64,000 bases of DNA from Paenarthrobacter histidinolovorans (GTDB lineage: Bacteria; Actinomycetota; Actinomycetes; Actinomycetales; Micrococcaceae): positions 121,763-185,762 of the forward strand of contig NZ_BMPM01000004.1 of NCBI RefSeq assembly GCF_014647595.1, read 5' to 3'. The notes under the pieces are model-generated. The model saw only the letters and a list, made by a program, of their open reading frames with translations. It did not search any database and was not told where the DNA came from. Below are positions 39,182 to 49,472 of the stretch, one piece after another (the stretch's first letter is position 1; every line of letters starts with the position of its first letter). A program made the translations under genes and the position numbers.

Positions 39182-39210
39182 TTCCGTCCCGTGAGGCGGG
39201 GAAAGGGGAG
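39182..39210 (+). promoter_or_regulatory. PyrR-binding loop overlapping the pyrR ribosome binding site
   Basis: TCCCGTGAGGC at 39187-39197 matches the core of the PyrR RNA target, UCC-N-G-N-GAGGY. CGTC/GGCG pairing around it (39185-39188 with 39195-39198) forms the small upper stem. The strong AAAGGGGAG ribosome site (39202-39210) follows within a few bases. No terminator follows. In Mycobacterium, PyrR binding in such a leader blocks translation instead of causing attenuation; the same is inferred here. UMP would promote binding and repress the whole pyr operon. Confidence 0.75.
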
Positions 39211-39217
39211 ACGAGCG

Positions 39218-39802
39218 ATGACTGAAGTCACTTCTGCGCACGTGCCGTCGCGGGTTGTACTCAACCAGGCGGATATCGATCGTGCGCTTACTCGTATCGC
39301 CCACGAGATCCTCGAAGCCAACAAAGGCTCGCAGGACCTGGTTCTGTTGGGCATTCCCAGCCGCGGTTACCCGCTGGCCGTGCGGCTCGCCAACAAGATC
39401 GCCGCAGCCGATCCCACGGTTAATGCCGGGGCCATTGTCGGCCAGCTGGACGTCACCATGTTCCGTGACGATCTCTCCCATCAGCCCACCCGGCCGCCGC
39501 ACCACACGCGGCTTCCGCTGTCGGGCATCGACAACAAAGTCGTTGTACTCATTGACGACGTCCTCTACTCCGGACGCACCATCCGGGCAGCCCTGGACGC
39601 CCTGGTCGACCTTGGCCGTCCCCGTATCGTCCGCCTTGCGGTCCTGGTGGACAGGGGCCACCGCGAACTTCCCATCCGTGCCGACCACGTGGGCAAGAAC
39701 CTGCCGACCTCCTCAGCGGAAAAGGTCCGGGTGCACCTTGAGGAAACTGATTCCGTGGATGGGACGCCCGTCAATGAGGTAGTTATCGAGGCAGGCAAGT
39801 GA
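39218..39802 (+). CDS. pyrR: Bifunctional pyr regulator / uracil phosphoribosyltransferase PyrR
   Basis: The 194-residue type I phosphoribosyltransferase has the PRPP loop [18 protein letters not shown] and the PyrR hood region ([17 protein letters not shown]). It binds pyr leader RNA in response to UMP. The start ATG 39218 follows AAAGGGGAG by 7 nt; the in-frame codon at 39191 would lie inside the regulatory loop. First gene of a seven-gene pyr operon; its stop overlaps pyrB by 4 nt. Confidence 0.95.
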   Translation: MTEVTSAHVPSRVVLNQADIDRALTRIAHEILEANKGSQDLVLLGIPSRGYPLAVRLANKIAAADPTVNAGAIVGQLDVTMFRDDLSHQPTRPPHHTRLPLSGIDNKVVVLIDDVLYSGRTIRAALDALVDLGRPRIVRLAVLVDRGHRELPIRADHVGKNLPTSSAEKVRVHLEETDSVDGTPVNEVVIEAGK

Positions 39803-40827
39803 AGCATCTTCTTTCCACTGAAAACCTGGTCGCATCCGACGCCATCCGCATCCTGGACACCGCGGAAGAGATGTCCGCAGTGGGTGACCGGGAGGTCAAG
39901 AAGCTCCCCGCACTCCGCGGCCGCACGGTAGTGAACCTCTTCTTCGAGGACTCCACGCGCACCCGGATCTCCTTTGAAGCGGCAGCCAAGCGCCTGTCCG
40001 CCGATGTCATCAACTTCGCAGCCAAGGGATCCTCCGTGTCCAAGGGTGAGTCCCTCAAAGACACCGCCCAGACCCTCGCTGCCATGGGGGCGGACGCCGT
40101 CGTCATCCGCCACTGGGCTTCGGGTGCCCCGCACCGCTTGGCTGCCACGGACTGGATCGACGCCGCAGTCATCAACGCCGGCGACGGTACCCACGAGCAC
40201 CCCACGCAGGCGCTTCTGGACGCCTTCACCATGCGACGGCATTGGTCCAAGCTCAGCGGCGTGGCATCCACTGGGGCAGACCTCAAGGGCATGCGCGTCG
40301 CCATTGCAGGGGACGTGCTGCACTCCCGCGTGGCCCGGTCCAACGTCTGGCTGCTGAAGACCCTGGGTGCCGAGGTCACGTTGGTGGCGCCACCCACCCT
40401 GCTGCCCATCGGCGTCGAGCACTGGCCGTGCAAAGTCAGCTACAACCTGGACGAAACGCTGGAGGCCGGCATCGACGCCATGATGATGCTGCGCGTCCAG
40501 GGCGAGCGGATGAACGCCTCGTTCTTCCCGTCCACCCGCGAATATTCACGCCGTTGGGGCTTCGATGACGCCCGCCTCAAAGCTTTGGATGACCTGGGTA
40601 TGAAGGACACCATCATCATGCACCCCGGTCCCATGAACAGGGGCCTGGAGATTTCATCCGCCGCCGCCGACTCGCCCCGCTCCACTGTGCTTGCGCAGGT
40701 TCGCAACGGCGTTTCGGTCCGCATGGCGGCCCTGTACCTGCTGCTGTCCGGGGATACCCGCGAAGCAGCCCCACTGAACACAGTCACACCGGCTTTCGCA
40801 AGCCCGTCCAGCAAGGAGAGCAACTGA
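39799..40827 (+). CDS. pyrB: Aspartate carbamoyltransferase catalytic subunit
   Basis: The 342-residue product has the carbamoyl-phosphate signature FFEDSTRTR (about 50-58), the 80s loop Lys in [21 protein letters not shown] and [10 protein letters not shown]. It condenses carbamoyl phosphate and aspartate. No regulatory pyrI is present, as usual in actinobacteria. It is about 30 residues longer than many ATCases, from a C-terminal tail. GTG start with a 4-nt overlap to pyrR; 1-nt overlap to pyrC. Confidence 0.96.
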   Translation: MKHLLSTENLVASDAIRILDTAEEMSAVGDREVKKLPALRGRTVVNLFFEDSTRTRISFEAAAKRLSADVINFAAKGSSVSKGESLKDTAQTLAAMGADAVVIRHWASGAPHRLAATDWIDAAVINAGDGTHEHPTQALLDAFTMRRHWSKLSGVASTGADLKGMRVAIAGDVLHSRVARSNVWLLKTLGAEVTLVAPPTLLPIGVEHWPCKVSYNLDETLEAGIDAMMMLRVQGERMNASFFPSTREYSRRWGFDDARLKALDDLGMKDTIIMHPGPMNRGLEISSAAADSPRSTVLAQVRNGVSVRMAALYLLLSGDTREAAPLNTVTPAFASPSSKESN

Positions 40828-42152
40828 TGGCCGAGAACACCTATTTGATCCGCGGGGCCGCCATCCTCGGTGGCGAAGCCCAGGATCTGCTCATCCACGA
40901 CGGCGTTATTGCCGCCCGGGGCACCGACCTCTCCGAGGAGGGCGCCACCGTCATCGACGGCAAGGGCCTGGTAGCTCTTCCGGGCATGGTGGACGTCCAC
41001 ACGCACTTGCGTGAACCCGGTCGCGAGGACGCGGAAACGGTCGAGACCGGCACCCGCGCGGCTGCCCTCGGGGGTTTTACGGCCGTCCACGCCATGGCCA
41101 ACAGCAACCCTGTGGCTGACACTGCCGGCGTGGTCGAGCAGGTCCACAGCCTGGGCCGTGCGTCCGGCTGGGTTGATGTGCGTCCGGTCGGCGCAGTCAC
41201 CGTGGGCTTGGCCGGCGAGCAGCTCGCCGAGCTGGGCGCCATGGCCGACTCCCGCGCCCAGGTGCGGATGTTTTCCGACGACGGCATGTGCGTTCATGAC
41301 CCGGTACTCATGCGCCGCGCGCTTGAGTATGTCAAAGCGTTCGACGGCGTGGTGGCCCAGCACGCGCAGGAACCCCGCCTTACCGCCGGGGCACAGATGA
41401 ACGAGGGCACAGTCTCTGCCGTTCTGGGACTGACCGGCTGGCCCGCCGTTGCCGAGGAAAGCATCATTGCCCGCGACGTCCTGCTCACCCAGCACGTCGG
41501 TTCCAGGCTGCACGTGTGCCACGTTTCCACTGCGGGGTCCGTTGAGATCGTCCGTTGGGCGAAAGCCCGGGGGATCAACGTCACTGCCGAAGTGACCCCG
41601 CACCACCTTCTCCTGACCGATGAACTGGTCCGCAGTTACGACCCCGTCTACAAGGTCAACCCGCCGCTGCGCACGGACGCTGATGTGCAGGCCCTGCGTG
41701 AAGGACTGGCCGACGGCACCATCGACGTCATCGGAACCGACCACGCCCCCCACCCCAGCGAGCACAAGGAGTGCGAGTGGGCGCAGGCGGCCATGGGCAT
41801 GACGGGCCTTGAAACGGCGCTCTCGGTAGTGCAGGAAACCATGATCGAAACCGGCCTCATGACTTGGGCCGACTTCGCCAGGGTCACCTCGTTCACACCC
41901 GCCGCCATCGGCCGAGTGGCCGACCAGGGCCGTCCGCTGGAGGTTGGGGAGCCGGCCAACGTCATCCTGGTGGACCCGGCTGCGCGTTGGACGGTGGACC
42001 CCCATAAGATGGCAACCATGGGCCGCAATTCACCGTTCAAGGGCAGGGAGCTGCCCGGATCTGTGGTGGCTACCTTCTTCAAGGGCCACCCCACGGTCCT
42101 CGACGGCCGGCTCAACACGCCCTACAAGCATCCGGCAGTCAGCAGCAACTGA
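40827..42152 (+). CDS. pyrC: Dihydroorotase (type I)
   Basis: The 441-residue amidohydrolase has the metal ligands in VDVHTHLREPG (near residue 57), His in LHVCHVSTA, and Asp in GTDHAPHP. It interconverts carbamoyl-aspartate and dihydroorotate. The C-terminal DAVS-like region FKGRELPGSVVATFFKG is typical of type I enzymes that act independently of, or non-covalently with, PyrB. Confidence 0.96.
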   Translation: MAENTYLIRGAAILGGEAQDLLIHDGVIAARGTDLSEEGATVIDGKGLVALPGMVDVHTHLREPGREDAETVETGTRAAALGGFTAVHAMANSNPVADTAGVVEQVHSLGRASGWVDVRPVGAVTVGLAGEQLAELGAMADSRAQVRMFSDDGMCVHDPVLMRRALEYVKAFDGVVAQHAQEPRLTAGAQMNEGTVSAVLGLTGWPAVAEESIIARDVLLTQHVGSRLHVCHVSTAGSVEIVRWAKARGINVTAEVTPHHLLLTDELVRSYDPVYKVNPPLRTDADVQALREGLADGTIDVIGTDHAPHPSEHKECEWAQAAMGMTGLETALSVVQETMIETGLMTWADFARVTSFTPAAIGRVADQGRPLEVGEPANVILVDPAARWTVDPHKMATMGRNSPFKGRELPGSVVATFFKGHPTVLDGRLNTPYKHPAVSSN

Positions 42153-42673
42153 TGAGCAACCAAACACTGACCGTGCTCATCACGGTGCCACTGATCGTCG
42201 TCGTCCTGGCGATGATCTGGCTCGGGTGGCGCAACCGGCTGAGGCGACAAGCCGACGTCGAACGCCTCCCCGGGGTACCGGAACAGCTGACGCCGGCGAG
42301 CGTCGTCGCTGATGGCCAGTACGTGACCACCACGACGGCGGGCGACTGGCTCGACCGCATCGCGGTCCAGGGATTGGGTATCCGGACCAACGCGGAACTG
42401 AGCATCCACGCTGAAGGCGTGCTGTTCGACCGCTCCGGCGCCGCCCCCGTCTTCATCCCGCGGCGGGCCCTGGTGGACAGTCGCGAAGCCAACGGCATGG
42501 CCGGAAAGTTCGTCGAAAAGGACGGCCTCCTGGTCATCAGCTGGCGGCTGGGCGCCCGGGAACTCGACACCGGGTTCCGGTCCAGGCACTCAGCCGACAA
42601 GAAGCTCCTCCTTGAAGCCCTCCAGGAATTGATCTCCGCAGCCCCTCAGGCAGATGCCGATAGTGGAAAGTAA
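42152..42673 (+). CDS. PH-like domain membrane protein in the pyr operon
   Basis: The 173-residue product has an N-terminal membrane helix ([21 protein letters not shown]), a basic stop (RNRLRR) and a cytosolic beta-rich domain with [19 protein letters not shown], resembling bacterial PH-like domain proteins. A homologue between pyrC and carA is frequent in actinobacteria. The function is unknown; conserved placement suggests a link to pyrimidine enzymes or just stable synteny. It overlaps pyrC by 1 nt and ends 4 nt before the carA start. Confidence 0.7.
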   Translation: MSNQTLTVLITVPLIVVVLAMIWLGWRNRLRRQADVERLPGVPEQLTPASVVADGQYVTTTTAGDWLDRIAVQGLGIRTNAELSIHAEGVLFDRSGAAPVFIPRRALVDSREANGMAGKFVEKDGLLVISWRLGARELDTGFRSRHSADKKLLLEALQELISAAPQADADSGK

Positions 42674-42677
42674 TAAA

Positions 42678-43898
42678 GTGACGGAAAGTAACGCAGCCAC
42701 CAAAACCACCCCCTCAGCAGCAGTACTGGTGCTCGAAGACGGCCGCATGTTCCGCGGCCGCAGCTACGGCGCCCAGGGAACCGCTCTGGGAGAGGCCGTC
42801 TTCGCCACCGGAATGACCGGCTACCAGGAGACCATCACCGATCCCTCGTACGCCCGTCAGCTCGTCGTGCAGACAGCGCCGCACATCGGCAACACCGGAG
42901 TCAACAGCGAAGACGCTGAATCCCGCCGCATCTGGGTTGCGGGGTACATTGTCCGCGATGCCGCGCGCCGGCCCTCCAACTGGCGCTCCGAGCGAAGCCT
43001 TGACGAAGAACTCGTCGAGCAGGGAATCGTGGGCATCCAGGGCGTTGACACCCGTGCCATCACCCGCCACCTCCGCGAGCACAAGACCATGCGGGCAGGT
43101 ATCTTCTCGGGCGAGGCCGCCCAGGCCACTGACAAGGAACTGTTGGACGCCGTCCTCGCCAGCGCACCCATGGAGGGCGCAGCCCTGGCCGAGGAAGTCT
43201 CCATCGACGAGGCCTACGTGGTTGAACCCAAGGACCACGGCTGGGAGGGCGAACCCCGCTTCTCCATCGCCGCAGTGGACCTCGGCATCAAGGCTATGAC
43301 TCCGGTGCGCTTCGCCGAGCGCGGCGTACGGGTACACGTCCTGCCTGCCACGTCCACTCTGGAGGACGTCAACGCGGTCAAGCCCGACGGTTTCTTCATG
43401 TCCAACGGACCCGGCGACCCCGCCACCGCCGACCACCAGGTTTCCCTGCTGCGTTCTGTGCTGGACGAGAAACTGCCGTACTTCGGAATCTGTTTCGGCA
43501 ACCAGATCCTGGGCCGGGCGTTGGGCTTTGGCACGTACAAGCTCCGCTACGGCCACCGCGGCATCAACCAGCCTGTGATGGACCGCCGCACCGGGAAGGT
43601 GGAAATTACTTCCCAGAACCACGGCTTCGCAGTGGACGCGCCGCTGAACGGATCCACGGTGGCGCCGGAAGAGCGTTACGGCCGGGTGGAAGTCAGCCAC
43701 GTCTCCCTGAACGACGACGTCGTCGAAGGCCTCGCCTGCCTCGACATCCCGGCCTTCTCGGTCCAGTACCACCCGGAGGCAGCTGCCGGCCCGCACGATG
43801 CCGCGTACCTCTTCGACCGCTTCATCGACCTCATGGCCGATACCAAAGCCGCCGCTCCCGCAAAGAACAACGACTCCAAGACTGAGGACAAGAAGTAA
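42678..43898 (+). CDS. carA: Carbamoyl-phosphate synthase small (glutaminase) subunit
   Basis: The 406-residue product has an N-terminal CPSase small domain ([17 protein letters not shown]..., [13 protein letters not shown]) and a C-terminal class I amidotransferase with nucleophile Cys272 in FGICFGNQ and the [11 protein letters not shown] triad end. It feeds ammonia to CarB through a tunnel. GTG 42678 was chosen because GGAAAG lies 7 nt upstream and the preceding gene stops at 42673; an upstream in-frame ATG lies inside that gene. The stop overlaps carB by 1 nt. Confidence 0.95.
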   Translation: MTESNAATKTTPSAAVLVLEDGRMFRGRSYGAQGTALGEAVFATGMTGYQETITDPSYARQLVVQTAPHIGNTGVNSEDAESRRIWVAGYIVRDAARRPSNWRSERSLDEELVEQGIVGIQGVDTRAITRHLREHKTMRAGIFSGEAAQATDKELLDAVLASAPMEGAALAEEVSIDEAYVVEPKDHGWEGEPRFSIAAVDLGIKAMTPVRFAERGVRVHVLPATSTLEDVNAVKPDGFFMSNGPGDPATADHQVSLLRSVLDEKLPYFGICFGNQILGRALGFGTYKLRYGHRGINQPVMDRRTGKVEITSQNHGFAVDAPLNGSTVAPEERYGRVEVSHVSLNDDVVEGLACLDIPAFSVQYHPEAAAGPHDAAYLFDRFIDLMADTKAAAPAKNNDSKTEDKK

Positions 43899-46800
43899 TG
43901 CCCAAGCGTACAGATCTCAAGAGCGTCCTTGTCATCGGTTCCGGTCCCATCGTCATTGGCCAGGCGGCCGAGTTCGACTACTCCGGCACCCAGGCCCTCC
44001 GGGTCCTCAAGGAGGAGGGCCTTCGGGTCATCCTGGTCAACTCGAACCCGGCCACCATCATGACGGACCCGGAGTTCGCCGACGCCACCTACGTTGAACC
44101 CATCACCCCGGAGGTGGTGGAGAAGATCATCGCCAAGGAGCGTCCGGACGCCATCCTGCCCACCCTGGGTGGCCAGACGGCCCTGAACACGGCTATTGCC
44201 CTGGATAAGAACGGCGTACTGGAGAAGTACAACGTCGAACTCATCGGTGCCAACATTGCGGCCATCGAGCTCGGCGAGGACCGTGAAAAGTTCAAGGGCG
44301 TCGTGGAGCGTTGCGGCGCCGAGTCGGCCCGCAGCCACATCATCCACACGATGGAAGAGGCTTTTGCTGCTGCAGAGGACCTGGGCTACCCCATGGTGGT
44401 CCGGCCTTCCTTCACCATGGGTGGGCTGGGTTCCGGCCTCGCGTACAACGAGGACGACCTCCGCCGTATTGTCGGACAGGGCCTCCAGTACAGCCCCACC
44501 ACCGAGGTCCTGCTCGAGGAAAGCATCCTCGGCTGGAAAGAATACGAACTCGAGATGATGCGCGACAAGAACGACAACGTCGTTGTTGTCTGTTCCATCG
44601 AAAACTTTGATCCCGTCGGTGTCCACACCGGCGACTCCATCACGGTTGCCCCGGCGCTGACCTTGACGGACCGCGAGTACCAGAAGCTGCGCGACGTCTC
44701 CATCGCGGTCATCCGCGAAGTCGGCGTGGACACCGGTGGCTGCAACATCCAGTTCGCGATCGACCCCGCAACCGGCCGTGTTGTGGTCATCGAAATGAAC
44801 CCTCGCGTGTCGCGTTCTTCGGCGCTTGCGTCCAAGGCCACCGGGTTCGCCATCGCGAAGATCGCCACGAAGCTCTCCTTGGGATACACCCTGGACGAGA
44901 TCCCGAACGACATCACCCAGAAGACCCCGGCCTCCTTCGAGCCGACCCTTGACTACGTGGTGGTCAAGGTTCCGCGCTTCGCGTTCGAGAAGTTCCCGGC
45001 AGCAGACAACACGCTGACCACCACCATGAAGTCGGTGGGCGAAGCGATGGCCATGGGGCGCAACTTCACCGAAGCCCTGCAGAAGGCTCTGCGCTCACTG
45101 GAGCAGAAGGGCTCACAGCTGGACTTCAGTTCCGTTCCGGAATATGAAGTGGCTGAGCTGATCGAGAAGGCCAAGCGGCCCACCACGGACCGCCTGCACC
45201 AGGTGCAGCGCGCCCTCCTGGGCGGGGCTACCGTGGAGGACCTCTTCGAGGCCACCAAGATCGACCCTTGGTTCCTGGACCAGCTGCAGTTGCTCAACGA
45301 GACCGCCCAGGAAATCCGCAAAGCCGGTGTGCTGACGGAGGAAATGCTGCGGAACGCCAAGCGCCACGGCTTCTCCGATGAGCAGATCGGTGCCCTGACG
45401 CACAACAACGAGGCCGTGGTCCGCGGGGTCCGCCAGGCCCTGGGCATCCGCCCTGTCTACAAGACGGTGGACACCTGCGCAGCCGAGTTCGCCGCCTACA
45501 CGCCTTACCACTACTCCTCCTATGACGAAGAGGACGAGGTTGGTCTCCACGCGAAGCCTTCCGTCATCATCCTCGGCTCCGGACCCAACCGCATCGGCCA
45601 GGGCATTGAGTTCGACTACTCCTGCGTGCACGCCTCCATGGCGCTGCGCAAGGCTGGCTACGAGACCGTCATGGTCAACTGCAACCCGGAGACGGTCTCC
45701 ACCGACTACGACGTTTCCACGCGCCTGTACTTCGAGCCGTTGACCCTCGAGGACGTCCTTGAGGTCATCGCCGCGGAGGAGCGGACGGGCGGCGTCATGG
45801 GTGTGTTCGTACAGCTCGGCGGCCAGACTCCGTTGAAGCTTGCCCAGCAGCTTGCCGACGCCGGTGTTCCCATCCTGGGTACCTCGCCGGAAGCGATCGA
45901 CCTTGCCGAACACCGTGGCGCCTTCGCCCGGGTCCTGGATGAAGCCGGCCTGACCTCCCCGAAGAACGGCACCGCCGTTTCCTTCGAGGACGCCAAGAAG
46001 ATCGCCGACGAAATCGGCTATCCGGTACTGGTCCGCCCGTCCTACGTGCTGGGCGGCCGCGGCATGGAGATCGTTTACGACGAAGCCAACCTTTCCCGCT
46101 ACATCGCGAACGCCACGGAGATCACCCCGGACCACCCGGTCTTGATCGACCGCTTCCTTGAAGATGCAGTGGAGATCGATGTCGATGCCCTCTTCGACGG
46201 CACGGACATGTACCTCGGCGGCATCATGGAGCACATTGAAGAGGCAGGCATCCACTCCGGTGACTCCGCTTGCGTCCTGCCTCCGATCACCCTTGGCAAC
46301 AACGTGATCGAACGCGTGCGCACGGCCACCCGGGCCATCGCCGAGGGCGTGGGCGTCCGTGGCTTGATCAACATCCAGTTCGCACTGGCTTCGGACGTCC
46401 TGTACGTCCTGGAAGCCAACCCCCGGGCTTCCCGTACTGTTCCGTTCGTCTCCAAGGCAACGGGTGTACAGATGGCCAAGGCGGCAGCCCTCATCGGCAC
46501 AGGCGTTACCATCAACCAGCTCCGCAGCGCTTACAAGATGCTGCCGGAGACGGGCGACGGTTCCACGCTGCCTTTGGACGCGCCGGTTGCCGTGAAGGAA
46601 GCGGTCCTGCCGTTCAGCCGCTTCCGCACCCCGGAAGGCAAGGTCGTCGACTCGCTGCTCGGCCCGGAAATGCGCTCCACCGGTGAAGTCATGGGTATCG
46701 ACAAGCACTTCGATACCGCTTTCGCCAAGAGCCAGGCAGCGGCCAACAACGCGCTGCCCACCGAAGGGAAGATCTTCGTTTCCGTGGCCAACCGCGACAA

Positions 46801-47206
46801 GCGTTCGGTGATCATGGGCGTCAAGCGGCTCTCGGACCTTGGCTTCGAGATCGTATCCACGGGTGGCACCGCCGATGTCCTGCGCCGCAACGGCATCCAG
46901 GCGACTCCGGTCCGCAAGGTTGCCGAGGGAAGCAGCGCCGAAGGCGAGGGAACCATCGCGGACCTCGTCATCGCCGGCGAGATCGACATGGTCTTCAACA
47001 CCCCGTCCGGTGGCGAAGCACGCAGCGACGGATACGAACTCCGCGCCGCAGCCACCTCCATCGGCATTCCCTGCATCACCACCGTTGCGGAGTTCAACGC
47101 GGCAGTCCAGGCGATCGAGGCCCTGCGGACCTATGAATGGTCGGTGACCAGCCTGCAGGAGCACGCAGCCAACCTGTCGGCCGCCATGGAAGCCGCACGT
47201 GGCTGA
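43898..47206 (+). CDS. carB: Carbamoyl-phosphate synthase large subunit
   Basis: The 1102-residue enzyme has two tandem ATP-grasp halves. Each begins with a similar motif, [19 protein letters not shown] and [19 protein letters not shown], and has its own ATP-grasp core ([24 protein letters not shown]). The C-terminal MGS-like allosteric domain (about 945-1095) has the [13 protein letters not shown] loop that binds effectors such as UMP. It supplies carbamoyl phosphate for both pyrimidines and arginine, so sitting in the PyrR-controlled operon ties arginine supply to UMP unless a second CPSase exists. Confidence 0.97.
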   Translation: MPKRTDLKSVLVIGSGPIVIGQAAEFDYSGTQALRVLKEEGLRVILVNSNPATIMTDPEFADATYVEPITPEVVEKIIAKERPDAILPTLGGQTALNTAIALDKNGVLEKYNVELIGANIAAIELGEDREKFKGVVERCGAESARSHIIHTMEEAFAAAEDLGYPMVVRPSFTMGGLGSGLAYNEDDLRRIVGQGLQYSPTTEVLLEESILGWKEYELEMMRDKNDNVVVVCSIENFDPVGVHTGDSITVAPALTLTDREYQKLRDVSIAVIREVGVDTGGCNIQFAIDPATGRVVVIEMNPRVSRSSALASKATGFAIAKIATKLSLGYTLDEIPNDITQKTPASFEPTLDYVVVKVPRFAFEKFPAADNTLTTTMKSVGEAMAMGRNFTEALQKALRSLEQKGSQLDFSSVPEYEVAELIEKAKRPTTDRLHQVQRALLGGATVEDLFEATKIDPWFLDQLQLLNETAQEIRKAGVLTEEMLRNAKRHGFSDEQIGALTHNNEAVVRGVRQALGIRPVYKTVDTCAAEFAAYTPYHYSSYDEEDEVGLHAKPSVIILGSGPNRIGQGIEFDYSCVHASMALRKAGYETVMVNCNPETVSTDYDVSTRLYFEPLTLEDVLEVIAAEERTGGVMGVFVQLGGQTPLKLAQQLADAGVPILGTSPEAIDLAEHRGAFARVLDEAGLTSPKNGTAVSFEDAKKIADEIGYPVLVRPSYVLGGRGMEIVYDEANLSRYIANATEITPDHPVLIDRFLEDAVEIDVDALFDGTDMYLGGIMEHIEEAGIHSGDSACVLPPITLGNNVIERVRTATRAIAEGVGVRGLINIQFALASDVLYVLEANPRASRTVPFVSKATGVQMAKAAALIGTGVTINQLRSAYKMLPETGDGSTLPLDAPVAVKEAVLPFSRFRTPEGKVVDSLLGPEMRSTGEVMGIDKHFDTAFAKSQAAANNALPTEGKIFVSVANRDKRSVIMGVKRLSDLGFEIVSTGGTADVLRRNGIQATPVRKVAEGSSAEGEGTIADLVIAGEIDMVFNTPSGGEARSDGYELRAAATSIGIPCITTVAEFNAAVQAIEALRTYEWSVTSLQEHAANLSAAMEAARG

Positions 47207-48068
47207 GTCTGCAGCATCGCAGCAGGCGCAGCCGGTCCGGGAGTCTTTCGGCTCCCGGCTGGCTGCGGCCATGCTTGAGCGTGGCCCGCTCTGCGTAGGC
47301 ATCGACCCGCACCCCCAGCTTCTGGCTGACTGGGGTTTGAACGACGACGTCGCCGGGCTGGAGCGCTTCTCATTGACAGTTGTGGAGGCGGTGGCTTCCC
47401 TCGCTGCCGCAGTCAAGCCGCAGGTGGCACTGTACGAGCGCCACGGTTCAGCGGGCATGGCTGTGCTGGAGCGAGTGCTCGCCGCATCAGCGGAAGCGGG
47501 CGTTCTCAGCATCGCGGATGCCAAACGCGGAGACATCGGGTCAACCATGGCTGCTTACGCGGACGCCTGGTTGCGCGATGGTTCGTCTTTGGCCGCAGAC
47601 TCGGTGACCCTGAGCCCTTATTTGGGATTTGAGTCGCTGCGTCCGGCTCTGGACCTCGCTGCCCAGTACGGCCGGGGAGTGTTCGTGCTTGCACTGACGT
47701 CGAACCCCGAAGGAAAGTCCGTTCAACATGTCGGAGGCGAGCAGTCCGTTGCCCGCAGGATCGTTTCCGCTGCGGCCGCAGAGAACCAGCGCTATGAAGG
47801 TGTCCTGGGGTCGGTGGGCCTGGTTGTCGGTGCCACGATTGGTTCGGCGCTGACGGACCTGGACATCGAGCTTGGCCCGGTCCGCGGAGCGATTCTTGCG
47901 CCGGGACTCGGAGCCCAGGGCGCGACGCCTGCCGACCTTCGTGCCACCTTCGCTGATGCCTATCCGCAGGTTCTGGCCACCTCCAGCCGGGGAATCCTGG
48001 CCGCAGGTCCTTCGGCGGCTGCGCTGCGCGATGCGGCCGAGGAGACGCTGGCCGGACTTCGTTCCTGA
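47199..48068 (+). CDS. pyrF: Orotidine 5'-phosphate decarboxylase (type 2)
   Basis: The 289-residue TIM barrel has LCVGIDPHP at the substrate site and the catalytic [15 protein letters not shown] (near residue 108). The length and ADAKRGD motif identify the type 2 (mycobacterial-like) OMP decarboxylase, which makes UMP. GTG 47199 overlaps carB by 8 nt. It ends the pyr operon before a large palindrome. pyrD and pyrE are not in the window. Confidence 0.96.
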   Translation: MAESAASQQAQPVRESFGSRLAAAMLERGPLCVGIDPHPQLLADWGLNDDVAGLERFSLTVVEAVASLAAAVKPQVALYERHGSAGMAVLERVLAASAEAGVLSIADAKRGDIGSTMAAYADAWLRDGSSLAADSVTLSPYLGFESLRPALDLAAQYGRGVFVLALTSNPEGKSVQHVGGEQSVARRIVSAAAAENQRYEGVLGSVGLVVGATIGSALTDLDIELGPVRGAILAPGLGAQGATPADLRATFADAYPQVLATSSRGILAAGPSAAALRDAAEETLAGLRS

Positions 48069-48135
48069 AGCAACGCGGGGTCACTTTTGGCCCATGATGG
48101 GCCTTCCAAAGGGCCATAAGTGACCCCGCGTTGCT
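48069..48135. repeat. Long palindrome after pyrF (terminator and possible REP-like repeat)
   Basis: An 18-bp perfect inverted repeat (48069-48086 with 48118-48135) encloses a 31-nt region that itself contains GGCCC-ATGAT-GGGCC and another GGGCC. It starts 1 nt after the pyrF stop, so it may serve as a terminator. Its length and nested palindromes resemble dispersed intergenic repeats. Copy number cannot be judged from this window. Confidence 0.7.
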
Positions 48136-48184
48136 CCAACTCATTGCGCAACCGGGTCCCTGGCGGTAGGTTCAGGATCAGTCG

Positions 48185-48200
48185 CGTGATGTGCATCACA
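48185..48200. promoter_or_regulatory. CRP/GlxR-type operator upstream of mihF
   Basis: CGTGATGTGCATCACA matches TGTGA-N6-TCACA at 9 of 10 defined positions. It lies 26-41 nt before the mihF GTG, where a bound regulator would overlap or follow the promoter. A TAGGTT at about 48166-48171 could be the -10. Confidence 0.5.
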
Positions 48201-48225
48201 AACTCGATCTGACAGGGGTTCGGCA

Positions 48226-48552
48226 GTGGGCCTGAAAGAGCTGACACCGCAAGAGCGTGCCGATGCGTTGGAAAAGGCCGCCAAGGCCAGGGCTGTGAGG
48301 GCCGCAGCCAAGGAGCGGCTGAAGCGCGGAGAAGTGAGTATCGCGGAGTTGATTGCCTCTGGCGACTCGGACGAGGCGATCGCGCGGATGCGCGTAGTGG
48401 AGTTGCTGGAAGCTTTGCCGGGCATCGGCCCGGTCCGGGCGGCGGGGATCATGGCGGATATCGGCATTGCCGGATCACGGCGCATCAGGGGGTTGGGAAT
48501 CCACCAGGCCCGGGCGCTGGTAGATTTTATGGATACCCAACAAAGCGTTTGA
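48226..48552 (+). CDS. mihF: Actinobacterial integration host factor MihF
   Basis: The 108-residue nucleoid protein has a charged helical N-terminus (TPQERADALEKAAKARAVRA) and a helix-two-turns-helix DNA-binding core ending LPGIGPVRAAGIMADIGI. It is unrelated to HU/IHF. Actinobacterial IHF bends DNA and affects compaction and integration. The linkage mihF-gmk-rpoZ-coaBC is conserved in actinobacteria. GTG start. A CRP-like site lies just upstream. Confidence 0.95.
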   Translation: MGLKELTPQERADALEKAAKARAVRAAAKERLKRGEVSIAELIASGDSDEAIARMRVVELLEALPGIGPVRAAGIMADIGIAGSRRIRGLGIHQARALVDFMDTQQSV

Positions 48553-48573
48553 CGCATCTCCCCGAAGGAATCC

Positions 48574-49146
48574 GTGAGCAAGAATCCTGGACTGACCGTC
48601 CTTGCAGGCCCCACTGCCGTTGGCAAAGGAACCGTATCCACGTATATCAGGGACAACTATCCAGAGGTTTGGCTTTCGGTTTCAGCCACCACCCGGGCCG
48701 CCCGTCCCGGTGAGAAGGACGGTGTCCACTACTTCTTCAAGTCAGCAGAAGAGTTCGATGCCCTGGTAGCCGACGGCGAACTGCTCGAATGGGCGGTAGT
48801 TCACGGCCAGAACCGCTACGGGACCCTTCGCAGCACCGTCGATGCCGCGATCGCCGAGGGCAAGTCGGTCCTCCTGGAAATCGACCTCCAAGGTGCGCGA
48901 CAGGTCAAGGCGGCTGTGCCGGACGCCAACTTCGTCTTCCTGGCCCCGCCCAGCTGGGACGAAATGGTCCGTCGCCTGGTCGGCCGCGGCACTGAAACGG
49001 CGGAGGAACAGCAGCGCAGGCTGGAAACCGCTAAACTGGAACTTGCTGCTGAACCGGAGTTTGACCACACCGTCATTAATGACGACGTTCGCCGGGCAGC
49101 GGACGAGCTTGTTTCACTCATGGGGCTTACCCCGCACGGACGCTAA
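48574..49146 (+). CDS. gmk: Guanylate kinase
   Basis: The 190-residue kinase has P-loop GPTAVGKGT (12-20), the GMP-binding motif [19 protein letters not shown] and [12 protein letters not shown]. It converts GMP to GDP with ATP, and GDP/GTP are also the substrates of Rel. GTG start 21 nt after mihF. Confidence 0.96.
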   Translation: MSKNPGLTVLAGPTAVGKGTVSTYIRDNYPEVWLSVSATTRAARPGEKDGVHYFFKSAEEFDALVADGELLEWAVVHGQNRYGTLRSTVDAAIAEGKSVLLEIDLQGARQVKAAVPDANFVFLAPPSWDEMVRRLVGRGTETAEEQQRRLETAKLELAAEPEFDHTVINDDVRRAADELVSLMGLTPHGR

Positions 49147-49167
49147 AGCGTCTGTTTGTTGGCCCGC

Positions 49168-49173
49168 TAGAAT
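49168..49173 (+). promoter_or_regulatory. Putative -10 (TAGAAT) of rpoZ
   Basis: TAGAAT lies 11 nt before GTG 49185, overlapping the region of the GGAGA ribosome site. A short-leader internal promoter is plausible. Confidence 0.4.
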
Positions 49174-49184
49174 TTGGAGAATTC

Positions 49185-49445
49185 GTGTCCACGAACCTTG
49201 AAGGCATCATCAACCCGCCGATCGATTCGCTGCTTGAGGCTGCCGATTCCAAGTACGGCCTGGTGATCTTCGGCGCCAAGCGTGCCCGCCAGATCAACGC
49301 TTACTACGCCCAGCTGCATGAGGGCCTGTTCGAGTACGTCGGTCCCTTGGTTGACACCAAGCTGAACGAGAAGTCGCTTTCGATCGCCCTCCGCGAGATC
49401 AACGAAGGCCTTCTGGTTTCCACGCCGATCGAGCCCGCAGAATAA
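49185..49445 (+). CDS. rpoZ: RNA polymerase omega subunit
   Basis: The 86-residue product has the omega features [28 protein letters not shown] and [17 protein letters not shown]. Omega assists folding of the beta-prime subunit. It lies between gmk and coaBC, the usual order. Confidence 0.95.
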   Translation: MSTNLEGIINPPIDSLLEAADSKYGLVIFGAKRARQINAYYAQLHEGLFEYVGPLVDTKLNEKSLSIALREINEGLLVSTPIEPAE

Positions 49446-49472
49446 AGCAGACTGCCTGTTGACGGAGGTCAC

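Noticed and set aside
40440..42005. 521-residue open frame antisense to pyrC/pyrB
   Set aside because: Shadow of two well-supported enzymes; no recognisable domain.
45113..47548. 811-residue open frame antisense to carB
   Set aside because: It mirrors the codon structure of carB, has no family signature and no ribosome site; long antisense frames are expected in high-GC genes.
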